Assembly (NCBI GenBank): GCA_023362775.1
Contig: JALMGJ010000004.1
Location: forward strand, 34,397,429-34,461,428
Direction of reading: 5' to 3'
DNA: 64,000 nucleotides
DNA from: Charina bottae
Taxonomy: Eukaryota > Chordata > Lepidosauria > Squamata > Charinaidae
Made by a program: the position numbers and the translations under genes. The notes beneath the pieces were generated by a model. That model did not search any database and had not been told where the DNA came from. It saw only the letters and a list, made by a program, of their open reading frames with translations. This document shows positions 23,485 to 33,407 of this stretch, in pieces (position 1 is the first letter of the stretch; the number at the start of each line of letters is the position of its first letter).

Positions 23485-23724
23485 AGCTCCTTATTAAAAA
23501 CATAGTTTATTTCCACTAGTAAAATTAGTCTAGAATAAAAAGCAAAAAGCAATAGGTCTCTTCCCCCATCCTCAGTAGCCTGAAAGTGTATAGTCTGAGG
23601 CATCTGTCTGTAAAATAATCCGGGTCTGGATGATGCAGCAGGAGTTGAGAGGTAAAACTTAATTGCAGATGCTGGAGAGCTTCTTTGTCTTTGGAATCGA
23701 GTTAAATGAGGTCCTGTGATGGGC
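23485..23724. other. Unassigned non-coding DNA
   Basis: Short spacer between the Bov-B copy and the LTR-like repeat; nothing recognised. Confidence 0.4.
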
Positions 23725-24182
23725 ACGTGGAATAACCTTGAGGAACAGGAGGAGGCATCCGAACCTCTCCGGATACAGCTGCATTACAGGACTTATTGAG
23801 TGATCTTGGTGAGTTGCTGGCAGAGGAGGGGAGTGCCACAGCTGCACTTCATTCCCATGGCCCAGACTTGGATTTCCCTGGGAACACAGGAAGGGAGAGT
23901 GAGGCTGATGTAACGGTGTGTAAGTATGAATAACTTTGAGGGACAGGAGGAAGACCAGCAACCAAGGCATCAATCAGGTAAAAGAAATCTGAGTCCGGGG
24001 CAGAAATGTAATTTGAGTAAGGATCTCAGGCATGACCCTCCCTAGTTCTCAAGAAGATAAAGGGAGGGAGGGGAGAAGCACATTTAGACTTGCACGATTC
24101 TGTTACTATAACCTTATAATAAAGTAGCATTAGCATTCATCACTCTGGCATCCTAGTCTGGTCTACCTTGAAGGGCTGACAG
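23725..24182 (+). repeat. LTR-like repeat, copy A
   Basis: Shares with 24905-25382 an ordered series of blocks: GGAAGACCAGCAACCAAGG-like, CTCCCTAGTTC, GGGGAGAAGCACAT, GATTCTGTTACTATAACC, then a polyadenylation-like AATAAAGTAGCATT and the 3' block CATCCTAGTCTGGTCTACC. Blocks at 23725-23750 and 23928-23950 are themselves similar (AACTTTGAGGGACAGGAGGA-like), suggesting an internal tandem repeat. The position of AATAAA near the 3' end suits an LTR, but no internal retroviral sequence was seen, so it could also be a non-LTR repeat. Confidence 0.5.
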
Positions 24183-24900
24183 GTCATTTTCTTTTTGGAC
24201 AGAACAAGAATTCTGGAACATTTTGCAAAACTAAGCATAAAATTCCTGCGGAAGTTATAAAATCCCTCCCTAAATACATCCTTAACATTCTTTGGGGATT
24301 GCCAGGATATTAGGAACCATCTGGATGCCTTTGGAAGAAATTATCTAACCCAAATAGATCAATGAATAGCTTAATGTTGGTGTGGGCAGCTGGATTTTCC
24401 TAAAAAAAAAAAATTAAAATGTTATCTAGCTATTCCACAATGTAATACTCCAAAATATTTCAAACAGGAAGCTCATAAAGACATGCCATGAATTGCATAG
24501 GCCAAACAGCATTACTATATAGTCAAATTTGCCCTAGCATGTATCAAAGATAGTTAATAATGCCTCTCCATCATATAAATCAAATTGTAAATTCTTCTTA
24601 AGTCAAATTTAGTAAAAACACTTGCCTTCTGCATTCCAGAAGATCCAGAATATCACTGCAATGCATAATGGTTACAAAGTCTGAAGTCATGAATGAGGAT
24701 TAACTCAGGCAGGATAAAATGTTGACTGGAGCTATATATCTGAGGTCCTCTTTTTTGTCTGATGATCCCTTCTTAACTCTTGTATAGGAGGCTTCCCTTG
24801 GTACCTTATTCTTAGTCTTGGGACAACTGGGGAACTTAGTAGTATAATGATCTTTGATTTCTCAGATAAACTTTCCTGCCTGAAGCGTACTGGGAAGTGT
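24183..24900. other. Unassigned non-coding DNA
   Basis: Sequence between two LTR-like repeats. No gag, protease or polymerase frames are visible. Confidence 0.4.
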
Positions 24901-24904
24901 AACA

Positions 24905-25382
24905 CGGCAAGCAAATGCAAAATGTCCTGAATTATAATGGGTAGAAGGAAGACCTTGAAGAATAGGAAGAAGAGCCACTACCAAGACAATGGTCAGATTA
25001 AAAAAAAATCTCAGTCCAGGCAGAACTGTAACCAGAGAAAGCATCTCGGCCAAGACTCTCCCTAGTTCCCACGAAGATACTGTAAAAGGAAGGAGAGGGG
25101 AAGCACATTCAGACTTGCAAGATTCTGTTACTATAACCTTAGTCACTCTCTCTCAGCCCAACTCACCTCACAGGGTTGTTGTTGTGGGGAAAATAGGAGG
25201 AGGAAGGAGTATTTGGTATGTTCGCCACCTTGAGTTATTTATATAAAAATAATAATAAAGGTGGGATAGAAAATAAATAAATAAATAAATATATTTTTTT
25301 AAAAAAAGTATTATTGGCATGCTTGACTTTGGTTTCCTAGTCTGGTCTACCTCAAAGGACTGACATGAATTGCTGCAATAAA
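24905..25382 (+). repeat. LTR-like repeat, copy B, split by a SINE
   Basis: Aligns in order with copy A (23725-24182), but after CTATAACCTTA it is interrupted by a truncated SINE (about 25141-25305). It resumes with GTATTATTGGCATGCTTG and TTTCCTAGTCTGGTCTACC. Confidence 0.5.
25141..25305 (+). mobile_element. 5'-truncated SauriaSINE-type SINE
   Basis: Begins in the family body at GTCACTCTCTCTCAGCCC and continues through CAGGGTTGTTGTTGTGGGG and ATGTTCGCCACCTTGAG to the tail AAAGGTGGGATAGAAAATAAAT. The full-length relative on the minus strand at 44466-44715 has the same blocks. The tRNA-like head is missing. Confidence 0.8.
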
Positions 25383-25478
25383 GAAAGAAATCATTTTTAT
25401 GTGTTGTTTGTCTAGAGCTGACAAATGTGGGGTTTGTTTGCTCCTAATTGGTTAAGTTCAGTGGAGAAGCATTTAAAG

Positions 25479-25842
25479 CAGTGCTTCCCAAAGCTGTGTA
25501 AATTACCCAAAATTGGGTAAAAGTGGTTTTTCTTTGGGTAATGACACATGAACCCATTAAACTGACTTATTAAACTGAGTTATTTATATAAAAAAATAAT
25601 AAAGGTGGGATAGAAAATAAATAAATAAATAAATGGTTATTTAAAAAAAGTATTATTAGCATGCTTGACTTTGGTTTCCTAGTCTGGTCTACCTCAAAGG
25701 ACTGACATGAAATGAGTTGTGGTTCATAGCATACACTGGTCCCTGCAGCTATAGGACCCCACCAGAACTGCCTTGCTGAAATTGCAGATTTTGGGCAGCT
25801 CAGGGTTGGTGTGTCACCGCGGGAAAACTTTGGAAAGCCCTG
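25479..25842. mobile_element. hAT-type MITE carrying a copy of neighbouring DNA
   Basis: Ends CAGTGCTTCCCAAAG and CTTTGGAAAGCCCTG, flanked by a perfect 8-bp duplication ATTTAAAG (25471-25478 and 25843-25850). The right end (GTGTGTCACCGCGGGAAAACTT) is the complement of the left end of the relative at 26019. The interior segment 25577-25711 is a near-identical copy of 25232-25369, which is the end of a SINE plus the end of an LTR-like repeat lying only about 110 bp upstream of the element. Non-coding. Either the MITE captured adjacent DNA or a local duplication landed in it. Confidence 0.85.
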
Positions 25843-26018
25843 ATTTAAAGAGTCAAGGAAGAAAGAGGAAGTTGGCATCAAAAGGAATTAAAGCTTTCTC
25901 TCTTTCCCATCTCCTGTGTCTCAACTCTTCTGGCCTTCTACCTACACAGCATTGAAACAATGTCTCTGACATATCTGGTATGCCCTGCTATACCAGCTAA
26001 TCCTACAATTCATTAGAT

Positions 26019-26289
26019 CAGGGCTTTGCAAAGTTTTCCCATGGTGACACACCAACCGCCGTTGGTGTGTCGCCGCAGGAAAACCCGGAAGTGCCGCCAT
26101 TGCGGCAGCACGCAAAAACCCGGAAGCGCTGCTGCCGCTTTCGGGTTTTTGCACGCCGCCCTTGGTGTGTTGCCGCGGGAAAACCTGGAAGCGCTGATGA
26201 TAATCAGTGCTTCTGGGTTGTGTGGCGACACACCAGACTGTGTGTGGCGACACACTTTTGTGTCGCGACACACAGTTTAGAAAGCTCTG
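26019..26289. mobile_element. hAT-type MITE, GC-rich (copy 3)
   Basis: Ends CAGGGCTTTGCAAAG and TTTAGAAAGCTCTG. Perfect 8-bp duplication CATTAGAT (26011-26018 and 26290-26297). The left half carries repeated TTGGTGTGTCGCCGCAGG and AAAACCCGGAAG blocks in both orientations. The right half has the GTGTGGCGACACAC series shared with copies 1, 2 and 4. Non-coding. Confidence 0.9.
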
Positions 26290-26297
26290 CATTAGAT

Positions 26298-27521
26298 AGT
26301 CCTTCTTTAAATTGGTCAATTCATTCCAGCCCTCTCTAGATTGAAATTGAAACTGAGCTATATATGCATAATCTTACCTTGGCACAATTTGCACATTTTC
26401 CGATTAGCAGTTGTTCTTCTAGTAGAAACTAGTCTCAAGGAAATGTATGGTTTACACTGGGTGATGAGCATTTTAAATACGGAATCCAATAATAGTTGTC
26501 CAGTAAAGGTCTTAAAGAACAAAGTAACATGCTCACAGAAGCATTTAAACACATTTTTAGGACTAGAATAGCTTCCTATAATTTAAATATTTCAGGGTTT
26601 TGGAGACATGTAAAAAGATATCAACTGGATTCCAGGTGCTTAGTGAGAAAGAGTAATCTAGTATACCAATTTCACAAGGTCAGATCTATCTATCTTAGTA
26701 GATGTGCTGTCCAGGCTGCTTAGTAACTAGAATTACTAGAAATTGTAGACCTGCTTTTTAATGCAATCAAGGCTTTCTTAATTAAACATGACATTTGAAC
26801 AAAATCTGCAGTTCCAGGAGCTAACATACAGTTCCAAGAGCACTGATGCACTATACAATTCAAGTAATGCCATAGTTCTATTACATTAGCTGTTGAAAAG
26901 AGTGCCTAATCAACAATATGAAAATAAAACAAGCTCCAAACTCATGTCTGGCCACACGTCCAATAATAATATCTAATGGATACAGTTCAGAAGAATCAAC
27001 ACAAAGGCATGGAAATCCTTAGTTTAACACTTACTGTAAACGTATGGAGGACACTTTAAATTTTACCAATAACACATACCAGTTTTCTCACACATTTGTT
27101 TTGTTTGTTTTCAAAAGGGGACAAAAATAACTTGATTCCTCTGAGAAACTGATATCCATGCTATGTAATCTAACAGTTTCTAGGGTAATTGATTTAAACT
27201 TCTTCCATGAGCAATTGGTACAAACCACAATGATCTGAAATTGTTGAAATCTGCATTGTGATGTCACAACGCAAAACCTGACTTTTTAAACTTGCATCCC
27301 AACATTGCATACAAGTAAGTTAATTATGTTATTTGTGTTTTATTATTGGCCACCCTTCCCTGCACTTCCCACAGACTCCCATGAGTGGCTCCTACATAGT
27401 AGTAGTGATCTGTGAACTGTAAAAAAAGCCTTCTGATTCTAGATCAGCCTCTTAGGCAGTAGTAGAAAATAAAAATAAGTGGAGGTTACAGACTAATGCT
27501 TTGTTTGTAAACGTTCCTACC
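26298..27521. other. Unassigned non-coding DNA
   Basis: AT-rich; short frames show no recognisable family. Confidence 0.45.
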
Positions 27522-27523
27522 TA

Positions 27524-27912
27524 CAGGTAGTCCTCGACTTATGATCATTTGTTTAGAGACTGTTCAAAGTTACGACAGCACTGAAAAAAGTGACTTATGA
27601 CCGGTCCTCACACTTACTACTGTCGCAGCATCTCCTGTGGTCACACAATCAAAATTCAGGCGCTTGGCAGCCAGCATGTATTACGACGGTTGCAGTGTCC
27701 TGGGAGTCCAGTGATCGCCATCTGTGAACTTCCCAGCCAGCTTCCAACAAGCAAAGTCAATGGGGGAATATGGATTCGTTTAACGACCATGTGATTCACT
27801 TAATGACCGTGGCAAAAAATGACATAAAATTGGGCACGACTCACTTAATGAATGCCTCACTTAGCAACAGAAGTTCCAGTCCTAATTGTGGTCATAAGTC
27901 AAGGACTACCTG
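27524..27912. mobile_element. Tc1/mariner-type MITE (389 bp)
   Basis: Ends CAGGTAGTCCTCGACTTA and TAAGTCAAGGACTACCTG form an 18-base terminal inverted repeat with one mismatch (GACTTA against CTTGACTTA spacing). TA borders both ends. Closely related to 5550-5915. No transposase. Confidence 0.85.
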
Positions 27913-27923
27913 TAGTTAGAAAG

Positions 27924-28286
27924 AGAAAGCCAGATTGTTGTAGTGGTTAAGGCATCAGTCTAGAAACTGGGAGACCATGAGTTCTAGTCCTGCCTTAGGC
28001 ACGAAGCCAGCTGGGTGACCTTGGGCCAGTCACTCTCTCTCAGCCCTAGGAAGGAGGAGGCAAGGGCAAACCACTTCCAAAAACCTTGCCAAGAAAATTG
28101 CACAGACTAGTCCAGGCAGTCATCAGGAGTCTATTCTTCTTCTTGGCGATCACTCGTAGCCGAGTAAGATTGTCTTCCAGGGGTAAAATCTTAACAGTGG
28201 ATCCGTAAGTGGCTGTAAAGGCCAATTCTGGATCCGCACAACCTCATCAGGAGTCAACACTGACTCAAAGGCACAAAAGAAAAAAA
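27924..28286 (+). mobile_element. tRNA-derived SINE, split by a second retroposon
   Basis: The head is TAGTGGTTAAGGCATCAG, with a B-box-like GAGTTCTAGTCCTGCC, the family body and the tail GGAGTCAACACTGACTC. The flanking duplication AGTTAGAAAG lies at 27914-27923 and 28287-28296, so it inserted directly beside the Tc1-type MITE. A 113-bp insertion (28132-28244) interrupts the tail. Confidence 0.88.
28132..28244 (-). mobile_element. Short retroposon (3' end of a LINE) inside a SINE
   Basis: A 113-bp segment inserted in the SINE with an 11-bp duplication CATCAGGAGTC (28121-28131 and 28245-28255). On the minus strand it ends in AAGAAGAAGAATA, a GAA-type tail, which with the long duplication indicates target-primed insertion of a truncated 3' end. 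The parent family was not recognised. Confidence 0.75.
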
Positions 28287-28498
28287 AGTTAGAAAGAAGA
28301 GACTGCGATTGACACGAAATATTCTAGGAGGGTAGAAAGAATGGCAAGGAGCAATCTCACCAGTTTGTCTTCTGGTAAACTGATGCTTTGTGACTGGACA
28401 TTCCCAACAATGGCAACTGCTGACCTTTTATGAGGTCAGCCTCATTCCCTACATTGTCCCCATTTTCTTTACATGCCTATGACATCCTCTCAAAATGA

Positions 28499-28536
28499 TA
28501 AATATGTCTCCTGACCCAAAAAGGTTGGGAACCCCT
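28499..28536. mobile_element. Single hAT-type terminus
   Basis: CCAAAAAGGTTGGGAACCCCTG is the complement of the CAGGGGTTCCCAACC-type end common in vertebrate hAT elements. The opposite end was not found, so this is a remnant. Confidence 0.4.
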
Positions 28537-28539
28537 GAT

Positions 28540-30570
28540 TTATTTAGTTACAATAATGAGAACATTATTAGGGCTGACAGTTTAGGGCTGCAAAAATCTG
28601 GATGACCACTGAATGGACCCAAATAGATACATAGGACTCTTTACTGCTATCTAGTAATCCTCCAGATTTTTCAGGCCCAGATTGTGTAACCTCATTTTAT
28701 AAAGCTCAGTCAACTTAAATAATGTGAGTTTATATTGATTTATAAATAACAGGGGTGCATCATTGGTAAGATTCTTACATAACATCTGCAAAGCTAGAAA
28801 GGGCCTCTTTGTTTCTGAGTTATTTTTCTTCCAACAACATCAAGAAAAACTTGAATACCACCCAGAAATACTATTCACTGTTTGGCAAAGACCCATTATT
28901 ACATGTCTTATGGAAGATATATTTGGAATTTCACATTTTACAAGCCCCATTTTGCAATAAAATTAGCTGCTGCGTTCCCTTAGCTTCACTCAGCCCGCTT
29001 ATTATTTTCAGCTTTGAAAAACAAACTATTTTGCATGTGTATGTCAGTGAGACACTGTGCATTTTCATGTTTCCTTTCTGAAGTAGGAAAATATAGTCAT
29101 ATAAAATAAATTCCATATATTTTGAAAAGCTCTGAATATAGTGTTATTAATAATATTAAAATATATTTTTATTACCAAAGTGCTTGTCAATGTGGCAAAT
29201 GTATCTCTGTTTGTCTGTAGGGTATCAATGGATGCTTAATTAAAGGTTAAGCAATTTTGTTTACAGCTATTCAAAGACAGACTAGCATAAAATGAGTCAC
29301 ATTAAGTAACAAGGATATTATTTTGGGCCTGCAAGATGCAGTGGGTGGGAAGTTATAAGAGCTCTGATGGTAGGCTTTGTCCATAAATTAGTGCAGCTGG
29401 AAGCTCCATCATAGGAGACACTATCATTGGTAGAGAAGAAACAAAAATAAATGCATATAAAATATAAGTAAAGATTTCCTTATTCAGATGAATTAGGAAA
29501 ATATAGCCATGGCACTAAAATATTTTTGACCCAGAAAATTCTGAATTAAACTAAAACCAGGTACTGTATATGTTCACCATATAGAACAAGTGAGGAGATA
29601 TATTTTGAATCCACGTGCATATAAGACAAAACATGAAGAGACAGTGTGGGATATTAGAATGCAAAATTAAGTCTGTAACAGTCTGACATGAAGCTGATTG
29701 AATTATTATGAAATAGCAATAAGAAAAAGGAATTTGAACAAACTATTAATTAAGCTGTATTTTAGTAGATTTCACAGAAACATTTTACAGATCAATATAA
29801 CAGATTTTAGAGTTAAGGCTGTTGGATCTACACAAAAGTTAAGGCTGGTGGATCTACTCCCATGGTCTAGTATATATTCCAATAAAAAGTTCACACATAT
29901 GCATATGAAAAAACCCAGCTTCCTCTCTCATTCAAGTATGCTAAATAAAGAAAAACAAGATATGAAAAATGAGTGCAGAAGACACACTTCTATGTGTCTT
30001 TTTAGTAGCAGAACAGTATGACAAAGGAAATATAAGCCCAAAACTTTATGAGTCTGCATAATATCGTTTATAACACTCCCTTCAGCCAAATGACTCAACT
30101 GAAGATCTTCTTTTTGATTCAGTTTGCTGGATAAAGCTAAACAGCAATAATATCACCACTTAAGAATCCTGTCACATTCATGTCAAAAGCAAAAGTAACA
30201 AATATTAAAATTCTTCGTTCATCCATTAATTCTAGAGAAGAGATTAAATACATATAAAGACTGGCAGGCCACCAGCATTATTTGTCTCTGAGCTATGGTT
30301 TATGTATCAATTAGATCATTGAGACACAAGTAAGCAATGAAGCAGGACAAGTCTGTACATAAGTATCCAGAAGATCCTATCATGATAGTTGGTCTTAAAA
30401 TACTCCAGCATTATACCCAAAAGTATTCAAGATGGTAAAAACTAGGCATACTGTGAAGAAGAAAATTTCCAAACAGGGCTAATAGGGTAAAAATAGCTAA
30501 TTAGATTAATTAAAACAAATGCAACATCTTGAGACTCAAGAAATTTTCTTTACATTATTTTAAGATCATA
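28540..30570. other. Unassigned non-coding DNA
   Basis: AT-rich; no gene, RNA gene or further repeat boundary recognised. A short direct repeat (AAGTTAAGGCTG...GGATCTAC) occurs at about 29813-29856. Confidence 0.45.
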
Positions 30571-30572
30571 TC

Positions 30573-30650
30573 ACAGAATCATATGGTTGGAAGGGACCTT
30601 GGAGGTCTTCTACTCCAATCCCCTATATAAATTCAGCAAGAACGGATAAT
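30573..30650 (-). mobile_element. CR1-like LINE fragment
   Basis: CACAGAATCATATGGTTGG followed by AAGGGACCTTGGAGGTCTTC and CCAATCCCC matches the conserved block common in amniote CR1 3' regions (recalled). Only about 75 bp is recognisable. Confidence 0.5.
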
Positions 30651-31144
30651 ATCCCAGATAGTTCTAAACTGGAAGAAATGAAGACCCAAATAATGAGAAT
30701 GAAATGCTGATCCATCTGCATTGACTTAAATTGATTGTTATAGTTTTTTTCTATAGCATGATGAATATCTGTTTGCCACATTAAAAATTAAAAGTCTGTT
30801 ACAAAATGAGTCTGGAACCTCAATATGACATTGAAAATATTAATACACTCAGATTAAGCCAGATCCTTGTCTCAGGTAGATGAAGTCATCAGTTTCACTT
30901 TCTTCTACATATGTCAGCCCTTTGGACTAAAGACTACTGAAATTCTACTTTATAGTTGTAAGGTAACAGAATAGAAGCTTTAAAGCCTGCCAAAGTTTCC
31001 CTCTGTCTCCTCTCACACCACACAGACTCAAGGCAGGATTATTTTTAGATCTCTTTCTCCCACTCCCATCTTTCCCAGCTCCCAGGGCTGAGAAGTCATT
31101 TACTGTCTCTTTTATTTTCTACCTTTTCTTGCATTCCTTTGCCT
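30651..31144. other. Unassigned non-coding DNA
   Basis: Nothing recognised. Confidence 0.45.
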
Positions 31145-31210
31145 CCTTCCTTCCTTCCTTCCTTCCTTCCTTCCTTCCTTCCTTCCTTCCTTCCTTCCTT
31201 CCTTCCTTCC
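31145..31210. repeat. (CCTT)n microsatellite
   Basis: About 16 CCTT units directly abutting the tail of a minus-strand SINE, probably expanded from that SINE's tail. Confidence 0.95.
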
Positions 31211-31434
31211 GCCTTTGAGTCAGTGTTGACTCCTGGCAATTGCCTGGACTAGTCCCTGCAGTTTTCTTGGCAAGGTTTCTCAGAAGTGATTTGCCATTGC
31301 TTCCTTCCTAGGGCTGAGAGTGACTGGCCCAAGGTCACCCAGCTGGCTTCGTGCCTAAGGCAGGACTAGAACTCACGGCCTGCCGGTTTCTAGCCTGATG
31401 CCTTAACCACTAAACCAAACTGGCCTTCCTCTAT
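31211..31434 (-). mobile_element. tRNA-derived SINE (minus strand)
   Basis: Reading the minus strand: head with TTAGTGGTTAAGGCATCAGG, B-box-like GAGTTCTAGTCCTGCC, the family body GGGTGACCTTGGGCCAGTC and the tail GGAGTCAACACTGACTC next to the microsatellite. Its head half lies inside the 409-bp tandem duplication. Confidence 0.88.
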
Positions 31435-31722
31435 AACATATGATTTAAAATTTAATGTGTTTCAGTCCCATGTAGGAAAAAATTGAATTTTAGCAAGTTC
31501 TTTTTGAAAGAGAAACTAAATTTCTCTCATAGATATATTTTTTTTCAGATATGATTTAAAATGAAACTCATAATCATCTGAAAACACCTTTTCTTGAGGA
31601 CTAATTGGAGAAAATGAAGACAGCTTTATTGGAATTCACTTTTTATGAAACAAGCTAAATTATTTTACTGGCACAGAACTGTATTATCCAATAGCTTAGC
31701 TTATTCCTGTCTTACTTCCTTT
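31314..31722. repeat. Tandem duplication, first copy (409 bp)
   Basis: Starts CTGAGAGTGACTGG inside the SINE and ends CTTACTTCCTTTCT. It is repeated immediately downstream at 31723-33407, with only a few substitutions visible (for example GAAAACACC/GAAGACACC and AGAACTG/AGAACCG). There is microhomology around CTGAGAG at the junction. Confidence 0.88.
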
Positions 31723-33407
31723 CTGAGAGTGACTGGCCCAAGGTCACCCAGCTGGCTTCGTGCCTAAGGCTAGGGTGACCATACGTCCCGTTTTGAACGG
31801 GACAGTCCCGTTATTTTAGCATTTTTCAACCGTCCCGTCATTTTGATCAAAATCTCAATTTTGTCCCTTTTTTAAACCCGGCGGGAAGGAGGACAGGAAG
31901 ACAGGAAGGAGGACTGGAGCCGGACTTGCCATTGGAGGCAGCCCGGAAGAGGCCCTATCAGCGCGGCAACTGGAAGCCCAGTTGCCACATTCGAGCCCAG
32001 CAGCAGACACAGCACCACAGTCCAGGTTCCTGCCTCCTTACCTGATCCTGAGATTGTCTGCCCAGCAGTGGTGAGGCCAGGGAAAGCAGGCACGGGAAGG
32101 TTGTGGAAAGAGGGTGCGTGTGTGTGTATGTGTGTGTGCGCACGTGCACAGATTACTTGCTCAGAGTAATCGTGCGCGCACACACACGCACGCACCCCAC
32201 ACCCTCTTTCTCCAGCCTCCCCATGACCAAATGCACCTGCACCTGTTGCAGGGAGGCTGGAGAAAGAGAGTGTGGGGTGCGTGTGTGTGCGTGTGTGTGC
32301 GCGCACGCGGATTACTTGCTCACCGTAATCGCGCACACACACACGCACGCACCCCACACCCTCTTTCTCCAGCCTCCCTGCAACAGGTGCGGGTGCATTT
32401 GGTCATGGGGAGGCTGGAGAAAGAGGGTGTGGGGTGTGTGTGTGTGTGTGTGTGCATCTGATCGGGCTTGGCCAAGGGAGGAGAGTTGTTGGGCCACCGA
32501 GCAGGAGAAGCAGGAGCCGGCCACCCTGGGGAGCTTCAGCGGGCAGCAAGGGGCGGAGTGGTGTGGCTGAAGCAGCCGAGCGCAGCCGGCTCCTCCTGCT
32601 TTTCCTGCTCTGCGGCGGTGGCAGCAGCAGCGACTCTCCTCCATCCCTCGGCCAAGCCCGAGGGGGATGGGGCAGTGGTGGTCCTCCATCCCCTCCATCC
32701 CCGCCCCTTGTTCCCCAGCCGATGACGGTGCTGTGTGCACAGTGTGTGTACTCCGGCCTCCCCCAAACACACCAGCTCTGCCGCACCATTTACTGCTAGA
32801 AGAAAAAAAAACTTTAAAAATCGGGAAAAAAAATTAAAATCTGAGCCAATCACGCTGATGGGGGCGGGATTTGCAGGTGGGAGCCAATTGCGTGGGGCGG
32901 GGGCGGGGTTTGCAGGTGGGAGCCAATTGCGTGGACTGGGGGGTGGGGTTTGGAGGCCGGCATGGTGGCATAAGACCCTGTCCCGTTTTGCCATCCCAAA
33001 AGTCCCGTTTTTGTCTGAAGGAAATATGGTCAGCCTACCTAAGGCAGGACTAGAACTCACGGCCTGCCGGTTTCTAGCCTGATGCCTTAACCACTGAACC
33101 AAACTGGCCTTCCTCTATAACATATGATTTAAAATTTAATGTGTTTCAGTCCCATGTAGGAAAAAATTGAATTTTAGCAAGGTCTTTTTGAAAGAGAAAC
33201 TAAATTTCTCTCATAGATATATTTTTTTCAGATATGATTTAAAATGAAACTCATAATCATCTGAAGACACCTTTTCTTGAAGACTAATTGGAGAAAATGG
33301 AGACAGCTTTATTGGAATTCACTTTTTATGAAACAAGCTAAATTATTTTACTGGCACAGAACCGTATTATCCAATAGCTTAGCTTATTCCTGTCTTACTT
33401 CCTTTCT
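31723..33407. repeat. Tandem duplication, second copy, split by hAT element
   Basis: Same 409-bp unit as 31314-31722, carrying a 1267-bp hAT insertion plus its 8-bp target duplication. Length check: 1685 bp total minus 1275 bp leaves 410 bp. Hence the duplication preceded the hAT insertion, or the hAT is absent from copy 1 for another reason such as excision. Confidence 0.88.
31771..33037. mobile_element. Non-autonomous hAT element with nested foldbacks
   Basis: Ends TAGGGTGACCATA and TATGGTCAGCCTA (13-bp inverted repeat, one mismatch) with a perfect 8-bp duplication CCTAAGGC (31763-31770 and 33038-33045). Both subterminal regions repeat GTCCCGTTTT-like words. The interior is mostly nested inverted repeats: 32107-32455 has alternating TGTGTGCGCG and CGCGCACACA arms around ATTACTTGCTCA centres and CTCCAGCCTCCC/GGGAGGCTGGAG arms; 32463-32661 is another hairpin. 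The long frames on both strands are composition artefacts. No transposase domain is visible. The 3' region (32860-32960) repeats GGCGGGATTTGCAGGTGGG-type units. Confidence 0.88.

Noticed and set aside
23473..23726. N-terminal extension of the minus-strand Bov-B frame (23473-23726)
   Set aside because: The open frame continues past the TSD into unrelated flank by chance; RT homology stops near 23430.
32103..33102. Arg/Cys/Val-rich frames up to 188 codons
   Set aside because: Translations of TG/CA and GC-rich foldbacks inside the hAT element at 31771-33037; no domain and no codon constraint.
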